DNA of 64,000 nucleotides from Bradyrhizobium sp. WBAH42 (GTDB lineage Bacteria; Pseudomonadota; Alphaproteobacteria; Rhizobiales; Xanthobacteraceae): assembly GCF_024585265.1 (NCBI RefSeq), contig NZ_CP036533.1, forward strand, positions 3,605,001 through 3,669,000, read 5' to 3'. Positions within the stretch are counted from its first letter, which is position 1, and every line of letters begins with the position of its first letter. Below the pieces are notes generated by a model, which was not told the DNA's origin, ran no database searches, and was given only the letters and a program-made list of their open reading frames with translations. The position numbers and the translations under genes were made by a program. Shown here piece by piece: positions 45,533 to 54,491 of the stretch.

Positions 45533-46750
45533 ATGGACTTTCAGCACTCCGCCCGTTCCTTGGAGCTCCAGGAGCGCGTCCGCCAGTTCATGCGCTCCCA
45601 TGTCGAGCCTGTCGAGGATCTCTATTACGAGCAGGTCAAGCCGGAGGCCGCGCGCTACAGGACGCCGCCCGTGCTGCAGGAGTTGAAGCGGCTGGCGCGG
45701 GAGCAGGGGCTGTGGAATCTGTTCCTGTCCGGCGAGCACGGCCCGGGTCTGACCAACCTCGAATACGCGCCGGTGAAGGAGATCATGGGCCGCATCCTCT
45801 GGGCGCCTGAAGTCTTCAACTGCTCGGCGCCCGATGTCGGCAACATGGAGGTGCTCGCAAACTACGGCACCAAGACGCAGCAGGAGCGTTGGCTGAAGCC
45901 GCTTCTGGAGGGGCGGATCCGCTCCGGCTTCTCGATGACGGAGCCGCAGGTCGCCTCCAGCGACGCCACCAACATCCAGTGCGAGATCAAGCGCGACGGC
46001 GACGACTACGTCATCAACGGCCGCAAATGGTTCACCTCGGGCGCGATGAACGAGGATTGCGAGATCCTGATCGTGATGGGCAAGACTGCTCCGGACCATC
46101 CCGACCGCCACCGCCAGCAATCCATGATCCTGGTGCCGAAGAATACGCGTGGGGTGCGCATCGTACGCGACATGCTCACCTACGGCTATGACGATGCGCC
46201 GGTCGGCCATCCCGAGATCGTCTATGACGACGTCCGCGTGCCCGCCGAGAACATTTTGCTCGGCGAGGGCCGTGGCTTCGAGATCGCGCAAGGTCGGCTC
46301 GGCCCCGGCCGCATTCATCACTGCATGCGCCTGATCGGCTGCGCCCAGCGCGCGCTGGAATTGATGTGCCAGCGCGCGGTCTCGCGCGTCGCCTTCGGCA
46401 AGCCGCTCGCAGAGCAGGGCTCGGTGCGCGAGGACATCGCGCATTCCTTCTGCGAGATCTCACAGGCGCGGCTGCTCACCTTGCAGGCCGCCGACAGGAT
46501 GGACCGCGAGGGCAACAAGGCCGCGCGCGATCTGATCGCCGCGGCCAAGATCGTGGTCCCCAGCATGGCCGCCCGCGTCATCGATCGTGCCATCCAGATC
46601 CATGGCGCCGCCGGCGTGTCGCAGGACACGTTCCTCGCGCGCGCTTACGTCTACGCCCGCTTCATCCGCATCGGCGACGGCCCGGACCAGGTGCACCTCG
46701 CCGCGGTGGGCAAGGAGCTGATCAGGCGCGGCGGGGTGATGGCGGGGTAG
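45533..46750 (+). CDS. Acyl-CoA dehydrogenase, ACAD10/11-like
   Basis: A 405-residue acyl-CoA dehydrogenase. It has the middle-domain signature [17 protein letters not shown], then [17 protein letters not shown], and near the C terminus [21 protein letters not shown], where the acidic aspartate in DGPDQVH replaces the usual EG motif, as in the ACAD10/11 group. That group works with hydroxyacyl-CoA kinases on 4-hydroxy acids in some organisms. ATG at 45533 ([16 protein letters not shown]) follows AAGGAG. It stands between two unrelated ABC binding-protein genes, with no kinase near it; a DUF6285 gene lies 45 kb away at the window start. Substrate unknown. Confidence 0.88.
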   Translation: MDFQHSARSLELQERVRQFMRSHVEPVEDLYYEQVKPEAARYRTPPVLQELKRLAREQGLWNLFLSGEHGPGLTNLEYAPVKEIMGRILWAPEVFNCSAPDVGNMEVLANYGTKTQQERWLKPLLEGRIRSGFSMTEPQVASSDATNIQCEIKRDGDDYVINGRKWFTSGAMNEDCEILIVMGKTAPDHPDRHRQQSMILVPKNTRGVRIVRDMLTYGYDDAPVGHPEIVYDDVRVPAENILLGEGRGFEIAQGRLGPGRIHHCMRLIGCAQRALELMCQRAVSRVAFGKPLAEQGSVREDIAHSFCEISQARLLTLQAADRMDREGNKAARDLIAAAKIVVPSMAARVIDRAIQIHGAAGVSQDTFLARAYVYARFIRIGDGPDQVHLAAVGKELIRRGGVMAG

Positions 46751-46946
46751 AGGTGACGTCCTGCGCCAGGATCTGCGCATAGAGGAATGCATTGGACCCG
46801 GGCAAGGATTGCGCTTTTCGCTTGTGGCCCATCTCGGACATAGGGACGCGGCTTCGGACATCGGATTGGTTGTCCATTCTCACTAGCTGTGTCGCCGCAA
46901 AGTGCTAGGCTTCGGACATGGATGGGCCTTTCCTCCGCGGTGCTCA

Positions 46947-47936
46947 ATGAGACGACGCGAGTTCATGGGGCTGATCGGCGGCGCGGCGGCGACGTGGCCG
47001 CTCGGAGCGCGTGCGCAGCAACCGGCAAGGTGGCGCTACAGGGTAGGCTATCTCGCGAGCGCGTCGCGGGAGCAAACACTTCGTAATGTTGGAGCCTTCG
47101 AAGCGGGCCTGCGGAGCCTGGGCTACCGCGCTGGCGAGAATGTCGTCATCGAGTACCGCTTTGCCGACGGAGACATGGGGCGGCTGGCGGCGCTTGCCAC
47201 AGAGGTGGTCGGGCTCGGCGTGGACGTCATCGTGTCCGGGACCAATGCGACCACGGTCGCAGCCATGAAGGCAACCCGGACGATCCCGATCGTGATGGCC
47301 AACAGTGCTGAGCCAGTCAGTGCCGGACTCGTCGCCAGTCTGGCGCGCCCGGGTGGCAATGTCACCGGGTTCAGCTCGGAGCCCGGCGATGAGATCAACG
47401 GCAAGCGGCTCGAATTTCTGAAGGACACTCTGCCGAACCTATCGCGTGTGGGCGTTCTGTGGAATCCGGACTTTGCGCCCAATCAGGACCGGCTGGCGTC
47501 GCTGCGGGAAGCTGCCCAAGCGCTGGGGTTGACGCTTGTCGCGGCCGAGGCGCGCGGCCCGGACATGCTTGAACAAGCGTTCGCGACAATGGTGAGGGAA
47601 CGCGCTCAGGTGCTCGTCGTGTTGAGCGATGGAGTACTGTTCAACCACCGCGGTCTGGTTGGCGTCATGGCCGTCAGAAATCAGCTGCCTGCAATCTCTG
47701 CGGTGAGAGAATACGCGGAAGCGGGCTTCCTCTTGAGCTACGGGACTGATTTGCCAGATCAGTTTCGCCGGTCTGCAATCCTTGTCGACAAGATTCTCAA
47801 GGGTACGAAACCTGGCGATCTGCCGGTTGAACGGCCGATCAAGTACGAACTTGTTATAAACCTCCAGACCGCCAAGGCACTCGACATCAACATGCCACCG
47901 ACCCTGCTGACGCGGGCCGATGTAGTGATCGAGTAG
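46947..47936 (+). CDS. ABC transporter substrate-binding protein, PF04392 type
   Basis: A 329-residue exported protein with a twin-arginine-like signal (MRRREFMGLIGGAAATWPLGARAQ, residues 1-24), followed by a binding fold of the ABC_sub_bind group. YRVGYLASASREQTLRN near 29, VDVIVSGTNATTVAAMKATRTIPIVMAN near 92-118 and the C-terminal YELVINLQTAKALDINMPPTLL near 302 are the family pattern. No permease or ATPase is present in the window. A second copy of the same family follows at 48122. Codon use in both is more even (more AT at third positions) than in the flanking genes, which hints at a different origin, but I have not measured it. Confidence 0.85.
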   Translation: MRRREFMGLIGGAAATWPLGARAQQPARWRYRVGYLASASREQTLRNVGAFEAGLRSLGYRAGENVVIEYRFADGDMGRLAALATEVVGLGVDVIVSGTNATTVAAMKATRTIPIVMANSAEPVSAGLVASLARPGGNVTGFSSEPGDEINGKRLEFLKDTLPNLSRVGVLWNPDFAPNQDRLASLREAAQALGLTLVAAEARGPDMLEQAFATMVRERAQVLVVLSDGVLFNHRGLVGVMAVRNQLPAISAVREYAEAGFLLSYGTDLPDQFRRSAILVDKILKGTKPGDLPVERPIKYELVINLQTAKALDINMPPTLLTRADVVIE

Positions 47937-48121
47937 GCACTTGATGTCGCTTATTGGCCCTCCGCGTCAGTTGGCGCGGAGCTGCAACATGCCCGTAGCC
48001 GTGGGCGAGCCGGAATTGTCGGGATCAGGTACACCGGCGCGATGAATTTCTGGCGAACATCCCGGGATCGTTGCCCATATGCTAGACTGCCGATAGCGAG
48101 GATTTGCAAGGTCGCAGCGGC

Positions 48122-49090
48122 ATGAGACGGCGCGAGTTCATCAAGGCCTTCGGCAGCGCGGCGCTCGCGTTTCCGCTTCCGGCTCGGGCGCAAAAATCCG
48201 CGATACCGGTGCTTGGCTCTCTGAATCGCCCGAGCCCGGGGACGGAGGCGTTCGGCACCGCGTTCCGTCGCGGTCTCAAGCAGATGGGATTTGTCGAAGG
48301 CCAGAACCTTCTGATTGAAGGGCGTTGGCCCAACCCCAACGAAGACTTGCGAGAGGCCGCGGCCGAGCTCGTGCGGAAGCAGGTCGCCGTGATCTTTACG
48401 GCCGACAATGGCGGAGCGCTGGCCGCCAAGGCGGCGACCTCGCAAATTCCGATCGTGTTTGTCGTGGGTCTAGATCCCGTTGCCATGGGTCTCGTCGCCA
48501 CCATCAACCGCCCAGGCGGCAACGCCACGGGCGTATCGTTCCAGGTGAGTGCATTGGAGCCGAAGCGGTTCGAATTGCTGCGTGCACTATTGCCGGCGGC
48601 TTCCCTGATCGGAGTGCTGGTCAACCCGGACAATCCGAACGCGGATCCAAGTGCCGTGCGCCTGGCCGCATCTGCCTCGGGGCTGCAGCTGCTCGTTATG
48701 GAAGCTCGCAGTCTCGCCGAGGTGGAAAGCGCATTCGCGCAACTGGTTCAACGCGGAGCGAATGCGCTGCTCGTGACCTCCGATCGCCTGTTCAATCTGG
48801 AGCGTCGTCAGCTGGTGGATTTCGCGGCGCGAGCCGGCATTCCGACCATCTACCCTTGGCGCGACTTTGCCGATGCTGGCGGCCTGATGAGCTATGGTAA
48901 CAGTCTCACGGACGCTTTTCGGCAGGGCGGGCTGTATGTTGGCCGCATCCTCAGGGGTGACAAGCCGGCCAGTCTGCCCATCTGGCAGCCCACCAGGTTC
49001 GAGTTCGTGATCAACCTCAAAACGGCAAAGGCAATGGGCCTCGACATCCCGCCGGCTCTGCTGGCGTTTGCCGACGAGGTGATCGAGTGA
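48122..49090 (+). CDS. ABC transporter substrate-binding protein, PF04392 type (second copy)
   Basis: A 322-residue protein similar in layout to the one at 46947: signal MRRREFIKAFGSAALAFPLPARAQ (residues 1-24), KSAIPVLGSLNRPSPG, ATSQIPIVFVVGLDPVAMGL near 110-130 and the closing FEFVINLKTAKAMGLDIPPALLAFADEVIE. The ligand is unknown. The start at 48122 places the twin arginines right after the methionine, as in the first copy. The two genes are separated by 185 bases with no promoter I can place. Neither has transport partners nearby, so they may use a shared importer elsewhere or act alone. Confidence 0.85.
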   Translation: MRRREFIKAFGSAALAFPLPARAQKSAIPVLGSLNRPSPGTEAFGTAFRRGLKQMGFVEGQNLLIEGRWPNPNEDLREAAAELVRKQVAVIFTADNGGALAAKAATSQIPIVFVVGLDPVAMGLVATINRPGGNATGVSFQVSALEPKRFELLRALLPAASLIGVLVNPDNPNADPSAVRLAASASGLQLLVMEARSLAEVESAFAQLVQRGANALLVTSDRLFNLERRQLVDFAARAGIPTIYPWRDFADAGGLMSYGNSLTDAFRQGGLYVGRILRGDKPASLPIWQPTRFEFVINLKTAKAMGLDIPPALLAFADEVIE

Positions 49091-49205
49091 TCGTCTCACG
49101 ATCGTCGAACCGCTTGGGGGTGATGCAGCGCTTCAGATCACTGTAGCACAATAGTAACCAATACTGGCCGAGAGTGACCCTGCACGCCATGGCAGGTTCA
49201 CCCAG

Positions 49206-50759
49206 GTGAAAGAGCATAGATCGCTTTCGCGCGAGATAACGTCTGCGGCCGACGTCGCGGGCAGCGCTCGCGCCCCCGATATGCCGGCAAGCCGTTTCCG
49301 CATGAGCCTGCGTTGGCTGATCGTCGCGGCGCTCCTCCTGGCCGCCTTGCTCGTCCAGATCCCCATCGTTCTGAACCCGGATTTGGCCTGTCTGCTGACG
49401 GAAGGCGAGCAGGTCCTGGATGGGCGCAAGCCCGGCGTCGACCTCCTGGAGCTGAATCCGCCCCTGTCGGTCTATCTGTACATGCCGGCATCGATGCTGG
49501 CGCGAACGACCGGCATTGCGCCTGAGCTCATCGTGATCATCCTGATCCTGGTCGAAATCGTCGTCGCGCTTCTGATCATTGATCGTGCCGCTGCGGCAGC
49601 GAGGCTGGGGGCTGACGAGCGGATCGTCGCAACCTGCCTGTTCGCGTTCTTGTTCGCGATACTTCCGAGCGGCGTCTTCGGACAGCGTGAGCACATCGCC
49701 GTCATTGCGCTGACCCCTTTCGTCGCCGTCACGGCGATCCGCTGGCGCGGCCTCAGCCCCGGACCGGTGGCGGTCGTGGCAGGACTTGGCGCCGGGCTGG
49801 CCTTGAGCATCAAGCCCCACCTCGCCCTGGTAATAGGGCTTCCGGTCGTCCTTGCGGTCTTCCGCCAGCGCTCGCTCAGGCCGTTGTTCTCTCCGGAAGC
49901 GATGACGGCGGCTGCTGTCGTCATCGGCTACGGAGCGATCCTCGTCATCGTCTTCCCCGCTTATCTGTTCGACTATGCGCCGATGGTCTCTGCCGCTTAT
50001 CTGCCGCTGCGGATGAATCTGGGCGATCTGCTGTCCTTCCCGGCCACGGTGATGGCCGGATCCATCGTGTTTCTCGGCCTGCTGGCCCCGCACGAGTTCA
50101 AGATCGGGGGCAACGCGACCCCGTGGCTGGCCGCAGCCGTCGGCGGAGCTGCGAGTTTCGTTCTCCAGGGCAAGCATTGGACCTACACGGCGTTTGCGCT
50201 CTGCGTCTTTGCGATTGCCGCGCCGCTGCTCCATGCGCGCGTGAGGACGATGCGGATACCGGTCATGATCGCCGGCCTTGCGGCCGTTGCGCTCATCGCC
50301 TACTGCCTGTCTTTGCAGGTCCGGCCGTTTCCGCCGCTCAAGGAGCGCATCCAGGCTCTCGCAACGCATCCGCGGCTGATCACGATCGGCGATCACATCG
50401 CGCTGGGGCATCCGCTCGTCCGTGAGGTCAACGGGACCTGGGTGGGCAGCTCCTGCGTGCAGCTATTGGCGGCCGGCGCGATGATGCTCCAGAAGACGAC
50501 GCAACTAACCCAAGGCGAGCGCGCAAGACTGGACAGCATCATCGATTTCGAGCGACGGCACTTGCTCGCGGACCTGCGCGCCGGTCGACCGGATGTGATC
50601 CTCGTGGATACCCAGCTGCTGAGCGCGGTCCCGTTCGACTGGCTGGCCTGGGCGAGGTCCGATCCCGAGATCGAGGCGGAGCTAAGTCGCTACCGCGAGG
50701 TCGAAGATGCCGACGGCCGCGTCCGGATCCTGGTCGCTCGATCGGGTTCGGAGCGGTAA
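49206..50759 (+). CDS. Polytopic membrane protein, unknown (GT-C-like architecture)
   Basis: A 517-residue integral membrane protein with about 10 hydrophobic segments from residue 38 to 385, including LRWLIVAALLLAALLVQI (about 37-54), LIVIILILVEIVVALLII (about 107-124) and PVMIAGLAAVALIAYCL (about 358-374), then a C-terminal soluble part of about 140 residues with the sequence NGTWVGSSCVQLLAA. The first loop after membrane helix 1 contains an acidic pair (ELNPPL region), reminiscent of GT-C glycosyltransferases, but I cannot identify the family. Start GTG at 49206 comes before the basic MKEHRSLSREI; an ATG at 49281 is an alternative. Confidence 0.55.
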   Translation: MKEHRSLSREITSAADVAGSARAPDMPASRFRMSLRWLIVAALLLAALLVQIPIVLNPDLACLLTEGEQVLDGRKPGVDLLELNPPLSVYLYMPASMLARTTGIAPELIVIILILVEIVVALLIIDRAAAAARLGADERIVATCLFAFLFAILPSGVFGQREHIAVIALTPFVAVTAIRWRGLSPGPVAVVAGLGAGLALSIKPHLALVIGLPVVLAVFRQRSLRPLFSPEAMTAAAVVIGYGAILVIVFPAYLFDYAPMVSAAYLPLRMNLGDLLSFPATVMAGSIVFLGLLAPHEFKIGGNATPWLAAAVGGAASFVLQGKHWTYTAFALCVFAIAAPLLHARVRTMRIPVMIAGLAAVALIAYCLSLQVRPFPPLKERIQALATHPRLITIGDHIALGHPLVREVNGTWVGSSCVQLLAAGAMMLQKTTQLTQGERARLDSIIDFERRHLLADLRAGRPDVILVDTQLLSAVPFDWLAWARSDPEIEAELSRYREVEDADGRVRILVARSGSER

Positions 50760-50977
50760 CAACCCGTTCGGTCGTGCGCCGGCCGCGGCACGGGCGCCAC
50801 GCTCGCCATGCTGACATCATGCCAGTGTTTTGCCCGACGAGTCAAAATCGGTTCGTAAAAACAGCAGGCTTTCACGTCGGCCGCCAAGCCATTGAAAAGC
50901 TTGGCCCCGTCTACTGTGCATGGGGTTGTTTTTCAGTTTTTGTTGGAGCGACCGCTTTCGCCGCGGTGGTCCAGCCG

Positions 50978-52717
50978 CTACCCCGCCTTGGCGATGCGGC
51001 CGTCCGCCGACCCCGCGCGCAGGTTCTGGAAGAACGTCTCCACCTCCCGCGACAGCGTCTGCGCCGTCTCGGTCAGGCTGCTGGCTGCGGTCAGCACCGA
51101 AGCCGCCGCCGTATCGGTCTCGCCGATGGCATCGCGCAGCGAGGTGATGTTCGCCACCAGCGTCTCGTTGCCCTGCGCGGCGCTTTGCGCATTGGAGGAG
51201 ATCTCGCGCGTGGCCTGGTCCTGCTGACTGACGGCGCCGGCAATCGCGGACGTGACCTCGTTGATCTCGCGCACCGCGCCGCCGATCTCGCGCACGGCGT
51301 CGACCGCGTTGCGGGTCGAGGCCTGGATCATCGCGACGTTCTCGCTGATCTCGGCGGTGGCCTTGGCGGTCTGGCCTGCGAGCGCCTTCACCTCGTGGGC
51401 GACGACGGCAAAGCCGCGGCCGGCATCGCCGGCGCGCGCCGCCTCGATGGTGGCGTTCAGCGCGAGCAAATTGGTCTGCTCGGCGATCGCCTGGATCAAA
51501 TTGAGCACGCCGTCGATGCGTTGGGTGGCCGCAGCGAGGCTCTCGATCTCGGAGATCGACTTCTCGGTGCGCTGGCCGGTCTGCTCGACCGCGCCGGCGC
51601 TCTGCCGCACCTGGCGGCCGATTTCCACCACCGAGGCCGAAAGCTCCTCGGCCGCGCCCGCGACCGCCGTGACGTTGTGCGAGGCCTGCTCGGTGGCGTT
51701 CGCCGCGCTGCCGGCGCGGCTGCTCGCATCCGCAGTGACCCGCGTGATGGTCTGCGCGGTCTCGCGCATGACGGAGGCATTGTCGCTGAGGCCGCGCATG
51801 ATCGCGCCGATCGCCTCGCGAAATTGCTCGACGGACCGCTCGACGTGGCGGGCGCGCTCCTCGCGCGCGGCGGCGTCTTGCGATACTTGCGAGGCGAGGT
51901 TGCGGTTGCGCCCCATCGCGTCCTGGAAGACCTGGATGGCGCGGGCCAGCGCGCCGATCTCGTCGGCGCGGTTGGAGTGCGGGACCGCGACATTTTCGGC
52001 GCCGTCGGCGACCTGCTTGATGGTGGCCGTGATCGCGGCGAGCGGCCGGGCGATCGAGCGGGCGATGATGACGATGCCGACGACGACGAGGGCGAGCGCG
52101 ACGCCGCCGAGGCAGGTGAGGATGAACGAAAATGTGCGGTTGGTCTCGGTCTGCTGCGCGATCTGCCTGGCGCGCTCGGCATAGACCTTGGACAGCGCCT
52201 CGAGGTCCTTGTTCAGCGCCGAGCGCACGCTGCGATTGGCGTCGTTGTCGCCCCATTCGCGGCCCGCGGCCGCATTGATCTCGACGCCGCGGCGCACCAG
52301 CTCCTTGCGGAACTCGACGAACTGCTCGATGCGCTTCTTGAACGTCGCGAACTGCTCGGCATCGTCGGCCTTGACGATGGTCTCCCAGCGCTTCACGACG
52401 TCGAGGATCTGGGCGTTGAACTTGAGCAGGCCGTCACCGTATTTCTTCACCACGGCCGGCTCGGTCGACATGTAGACGCCGCGCGATTCCATCACCACCG
52501 CATAGACCAGCGAGTTGACCCGCTCGACGTTCAGCGCGGCGGCATTGGCAGTCTCGATCGCGCCTGCGAGGTCGGCGCTGCGGCGGCTGTTGTAGTCCGA
52601 CAATATCGCGATCGCCGCCGTGAGCAGCGCGAACAGCGCGAAGATCGCATAGAGCTTGCCAGCAAGCGTGAAGCGGCCTGCCGGCTTGGCGGCATTCCCA
52701 GATCGGTCGGATGTCAT
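50978..52717 (-). CDS. Methyl-accepting chemotaxis protein
   Basis: A 579-residue chemoreceptor: membrane helix 1 (about residues 20-42, [18 protein letters not shown]), a periplasmic four-helix-bundle-like region to about 175, membrane helix 2 ([21 protein letters not shown], about 176-196), a HAMP domain (about 200-255, [23 protein letters not shown]), and a signalling domain with hairpin tip [29 protein letters not shown] (about 395-423). It controls the CheA-CheY pathway in response to an unknown periplasmic ligand. It reads toward the 49206 gene and away from eutB across a 237-base gap. Confidence 0.92.
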   Translation of the reverse strand: MTSDRSGNAAKPAGRFTLAGKLYAIFALFALLTAAIAILSDYNSRRSADLAGAIETANAAALNVERVNSLVYAVVMESRGVYMSTEPAVVKKYGDGLLKFNAQILDVVKRWETIVKADDAEQFATFKKRIEQFVEFRKELVRRGVEINAAAGREWGDNDANRSVRSALNKDLEALSKVYAERARQIAQQTETNRTFSFILTCLGGVALALVVVGIVIIARSIARPLAAITATIKQVADGAENVAVPHSNRADEIGALARAIQVFQDAMGRNRNLASQVSQDAAAREERARHVERSVEQFREAIGAIMRGLSDNASVMRETAQTITRVTADASSRAGSAANATEQASHNVTAVAGAAEELSASVVEIGRQVRQSAGAVEQTGQRTEKSISEIESLAAATQRIDGVLNLIQAIAEQTNLLALNATIEAARAGDAGRGFAVVAHEVKALAGQTAKATAEISENVAMIQASTRNAVDAVREIGGAVREINEVTSAIAGAVSQQDQATREISSNAQSAAQGNETLVANITSLRDAIGETDTAAASVLTAASSLTETAQTLSREVETFFQNLRAGSADGRIAKAG

Positions 52718-52871
52718 GATGTTCAGGGGCCCGGATTGGCCTGGAGCGGCCGGTGAGCGGGGTTGGGTAAAATTGATGCAAAACTATGCGGAACGAAGAT
52801 GGATACGGCGTTAACGCAGCTCCTGGCCGCCTCCGTCCTTGGTCGAAGGAAAGGCAAGCCATTTCAGCGTC

Positions 52872-52900
52872 TTGATCCCTGGGTTTAGTTTCAGGATAGT
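52872..52900 (+). promoter_or_regulatory. Candidate promoter of the eutB-hpnP-eutC unit
   Basis: TTGATC at 52872-52877 and GATAGT at 52895-52900 with a 17-base spacer, 55 bases before the eutB start at 52955. It is the most sigma-70-like pair in the gap between the chemoreceptor and eutB. Consensus-based only. Confidence 0.3.
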
Positions 52901-52954
52901 CTTTCGGGATAAGTCCTGGAGTCGGCCGTTGGCCGAGCAACCCCGGAGAGACCC

Positions 52955-54337
52955 TTGGTCTACCGCCACAGCATCGACGCCACGACCTACAGCTTCCCAG
53001 ATCTGCGCGAGCTGCTCGCCAAGGCGACACCCCCGCGCTCCGGCGATCGGCTGGCCGGAATTGCCGCTGCCAGCTCCGAGCAAATGATCGCAGCACGGAT
53101 GGCGCTCGCCGATGTGCCGCTCGGCCAATTCCTGCAGGAAGCCGTCATTCCCTACGAGGCCGACGAGGTCACCCGCCTCGTCATCGACAGCCATGACGCC
53201 AAGGCGTTTGCGCCGGTGGCATCGCTGACGGTCGGCGCCTTCCGCGACTGGCTGCTGTCGGACGCCGCAACGCCCGACGTGTTGAAGCGGCTGGCGCCCG
53301 GCATCACCCCCGAGATGGCGGCCGCGGTGTCGAAGCTGATGCGCAACCAGGATCTGATCCTGGTGGCGCGGAAATGCGAGGTCACCACCGCCTTTCGCAA
53401 CACCATCGGCCTGAAGGGACGGATGAGCACACGCCTGCAGCCGAACCACCCCTTCGACGATGCCAGGGGCATCACTGCCTCGATCCTCGACGGCATCCTG
53501 CTGGGGGCGGGCGATGCCTGCATCGGCATCAATCCCGCCAGCGACGATCCCGCAATCATCGGGCAATTGCTGCGGCTGCTCGACGAGATCATCGCGCGGC
53601 TGCAAATCCCGACGCAGGGCTGCGTCCTGACCCATGTCACGACGACGCTGTCACTGATCGGGCAGGGCGTGCCGGTCGACCTCGTCTTCCAATCGGTCGC
53701 AGGCACCGAGGCTGCCAACCGCAGCTTCGGCATCGACCTTGCGCTTCTGAAGGAGGCGCACGAGGCGGGGCGATCGCTGCGGCGCGGCGCCGAAGGGCAG
53801 AACGTGATGTATTTCGAGACCGGCCAGGGCTCGGCGCTGTCGGCGGGCGCCCATCACGGCGTCGACCAGCAGACCTGCGAGGCGCGCGCCTATGCGGTCG
53901 CCCGCGCCTTCGCCCCGCTGCTGGTCAACAGCGTGGTCGGCTTCATCGGCCCGGAATATCTCTATGACGGCAAGGAAATCATCCGCGCCGGGCTGGAGGA
54001 TCATTTCTGCGGCAAGCTGCTCGGCCTGCCCCTCGGGGTCGACATCTGCTACACCAACCACGCCGAGGCAGATCAGGACGACATGGACAATCTGCTGACG
54101 CTGCTCGCCGCCGCCGGCGTCACCTTCATCATGGGCGTTCCCGGTGCCGACGACGTCATGCTGAACTACCAGTCGACGTCTTTTCACGACGCGCTCTATG
54201 TCCGGGACGTCTTTGGTTTGCGCCGCGCGCCGGAATTCGACGATTGGCTGGCGCGGTCGGGCATCACCGGCGGCGATTTCCGGATTGCGGCCGATGCAGG
54301 CCTGCTGCCCGATTTTGCCTCGCGTCTGATCGCGTAA
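52955..54337 (+). CDS. eutB: Ethanolamine ammonia-lyase large subunit
   Basis: A 460-residue protein that follows E. coli EutB throughout: RSGDRLAGIAAASSEQMIAA near 30-49, LQPNHPFDDARGITASILDG near 164-183, PTQGCVLTHVTTTLSLI near 216, ETGQGSALSAGAHHGVDQQT near 287-306 and FIGPEYLYDGKEIIRAGLEDHF near 330-351. It is the catalytic subunit of the adenosylcobalamin-dependent enzyme that converts ethanolamine to acetaldehyde and ammonia. TTG at 52955 with GGAGAG upstream gives a start (VYRHSIDATTYSF) similar to known homologues. Its partner eutC lies after hpnP. No microcompartment genes are present. Confidence 0.93.
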   Translation: MVYRHSIDATTYSFPDLRELLAKATPPRSGDRLAGIAAASSEQMIAARMALADVPLGQFLQEAVIPYEADEVTRLVIDSHDAKAFAPVASLTVGAFRDWLLSDAATPDVLKRLAPGITPEMAAAVSKLMRNQDLILVARKCEVTTAFRNTIGLKGRMSTRLQPNHPFDDARGITASILDGILLGAGDACIGINPASDDPAIIGQLLRLLDEIIARLQIPTQGCVLTHVTTTLSLIGQGVPVDLVFQSVAGTEAANRSFGIDLALLKEAHEAGRSLRRGAEGQNVMYFETGQGSALSAGAHHGVDQQTCEARAYAVARAFAPLLVNSVVGFIGPEYLYDGKEIIRAGLEDHFCGKLLGLPLGVDICYTNHAEADQDDMDNLLTLLAAAGVTFIMGVPGADDVMLNYQSTSFHDALYVRDVFGLRRAPEFDDWLARSGITGGDFRIAADAGLLPDFASRLIA

Positions 54338-54389
54338 GGCGGCACTAAGCGTCAAACTTTCTCCTTTGGGGAAACCGTCGGCGCTGCCC

Positions 54390-54414
54390 GGAATTGTGCT
54401 TGTGCCACAATGTT
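54390..54414 (+). promoter_or_regulatory. EcfG-like candidate promoter before hpnP
   Basis: GGAAT at 54390-54394, 16 bases, then TGTT at 54411-54414. The alphaproteobacterial general-stress sigma factor EcfG consensus is GGAAC-N16/17-CGTT, so both halves differ at one position. It lies 78 bases before the hpnP ATG at 54492. Work in Rhodopseudomonas palustris has shown EcfG control of hpnP, which makes the position of interest; the match itself is imperfect and unproven. Confidence 0.4.
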
Positions 54415-54491
54415 GAGAAATTCCGGCGACAGCATTACGCTATGTGTCTGGCTGGCAATTTCCGCAACCAGGTCGTGGCGGGGGAGCTTTG

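Noticed and set aside
50774..52756. A 660-codon plus-strand frame opposite the chemoreceptor
   Set aside because: The minus strand has a complete chemoreceptor with HAMP and signalling hairpin; the plus frame is its mirror.
52790..52812. GGAAC and CGTT near the eutB/chemoreceptor gap
   Set aside because: The spacing is 14 bases, too short for the 16 to 17 required by EcfG.
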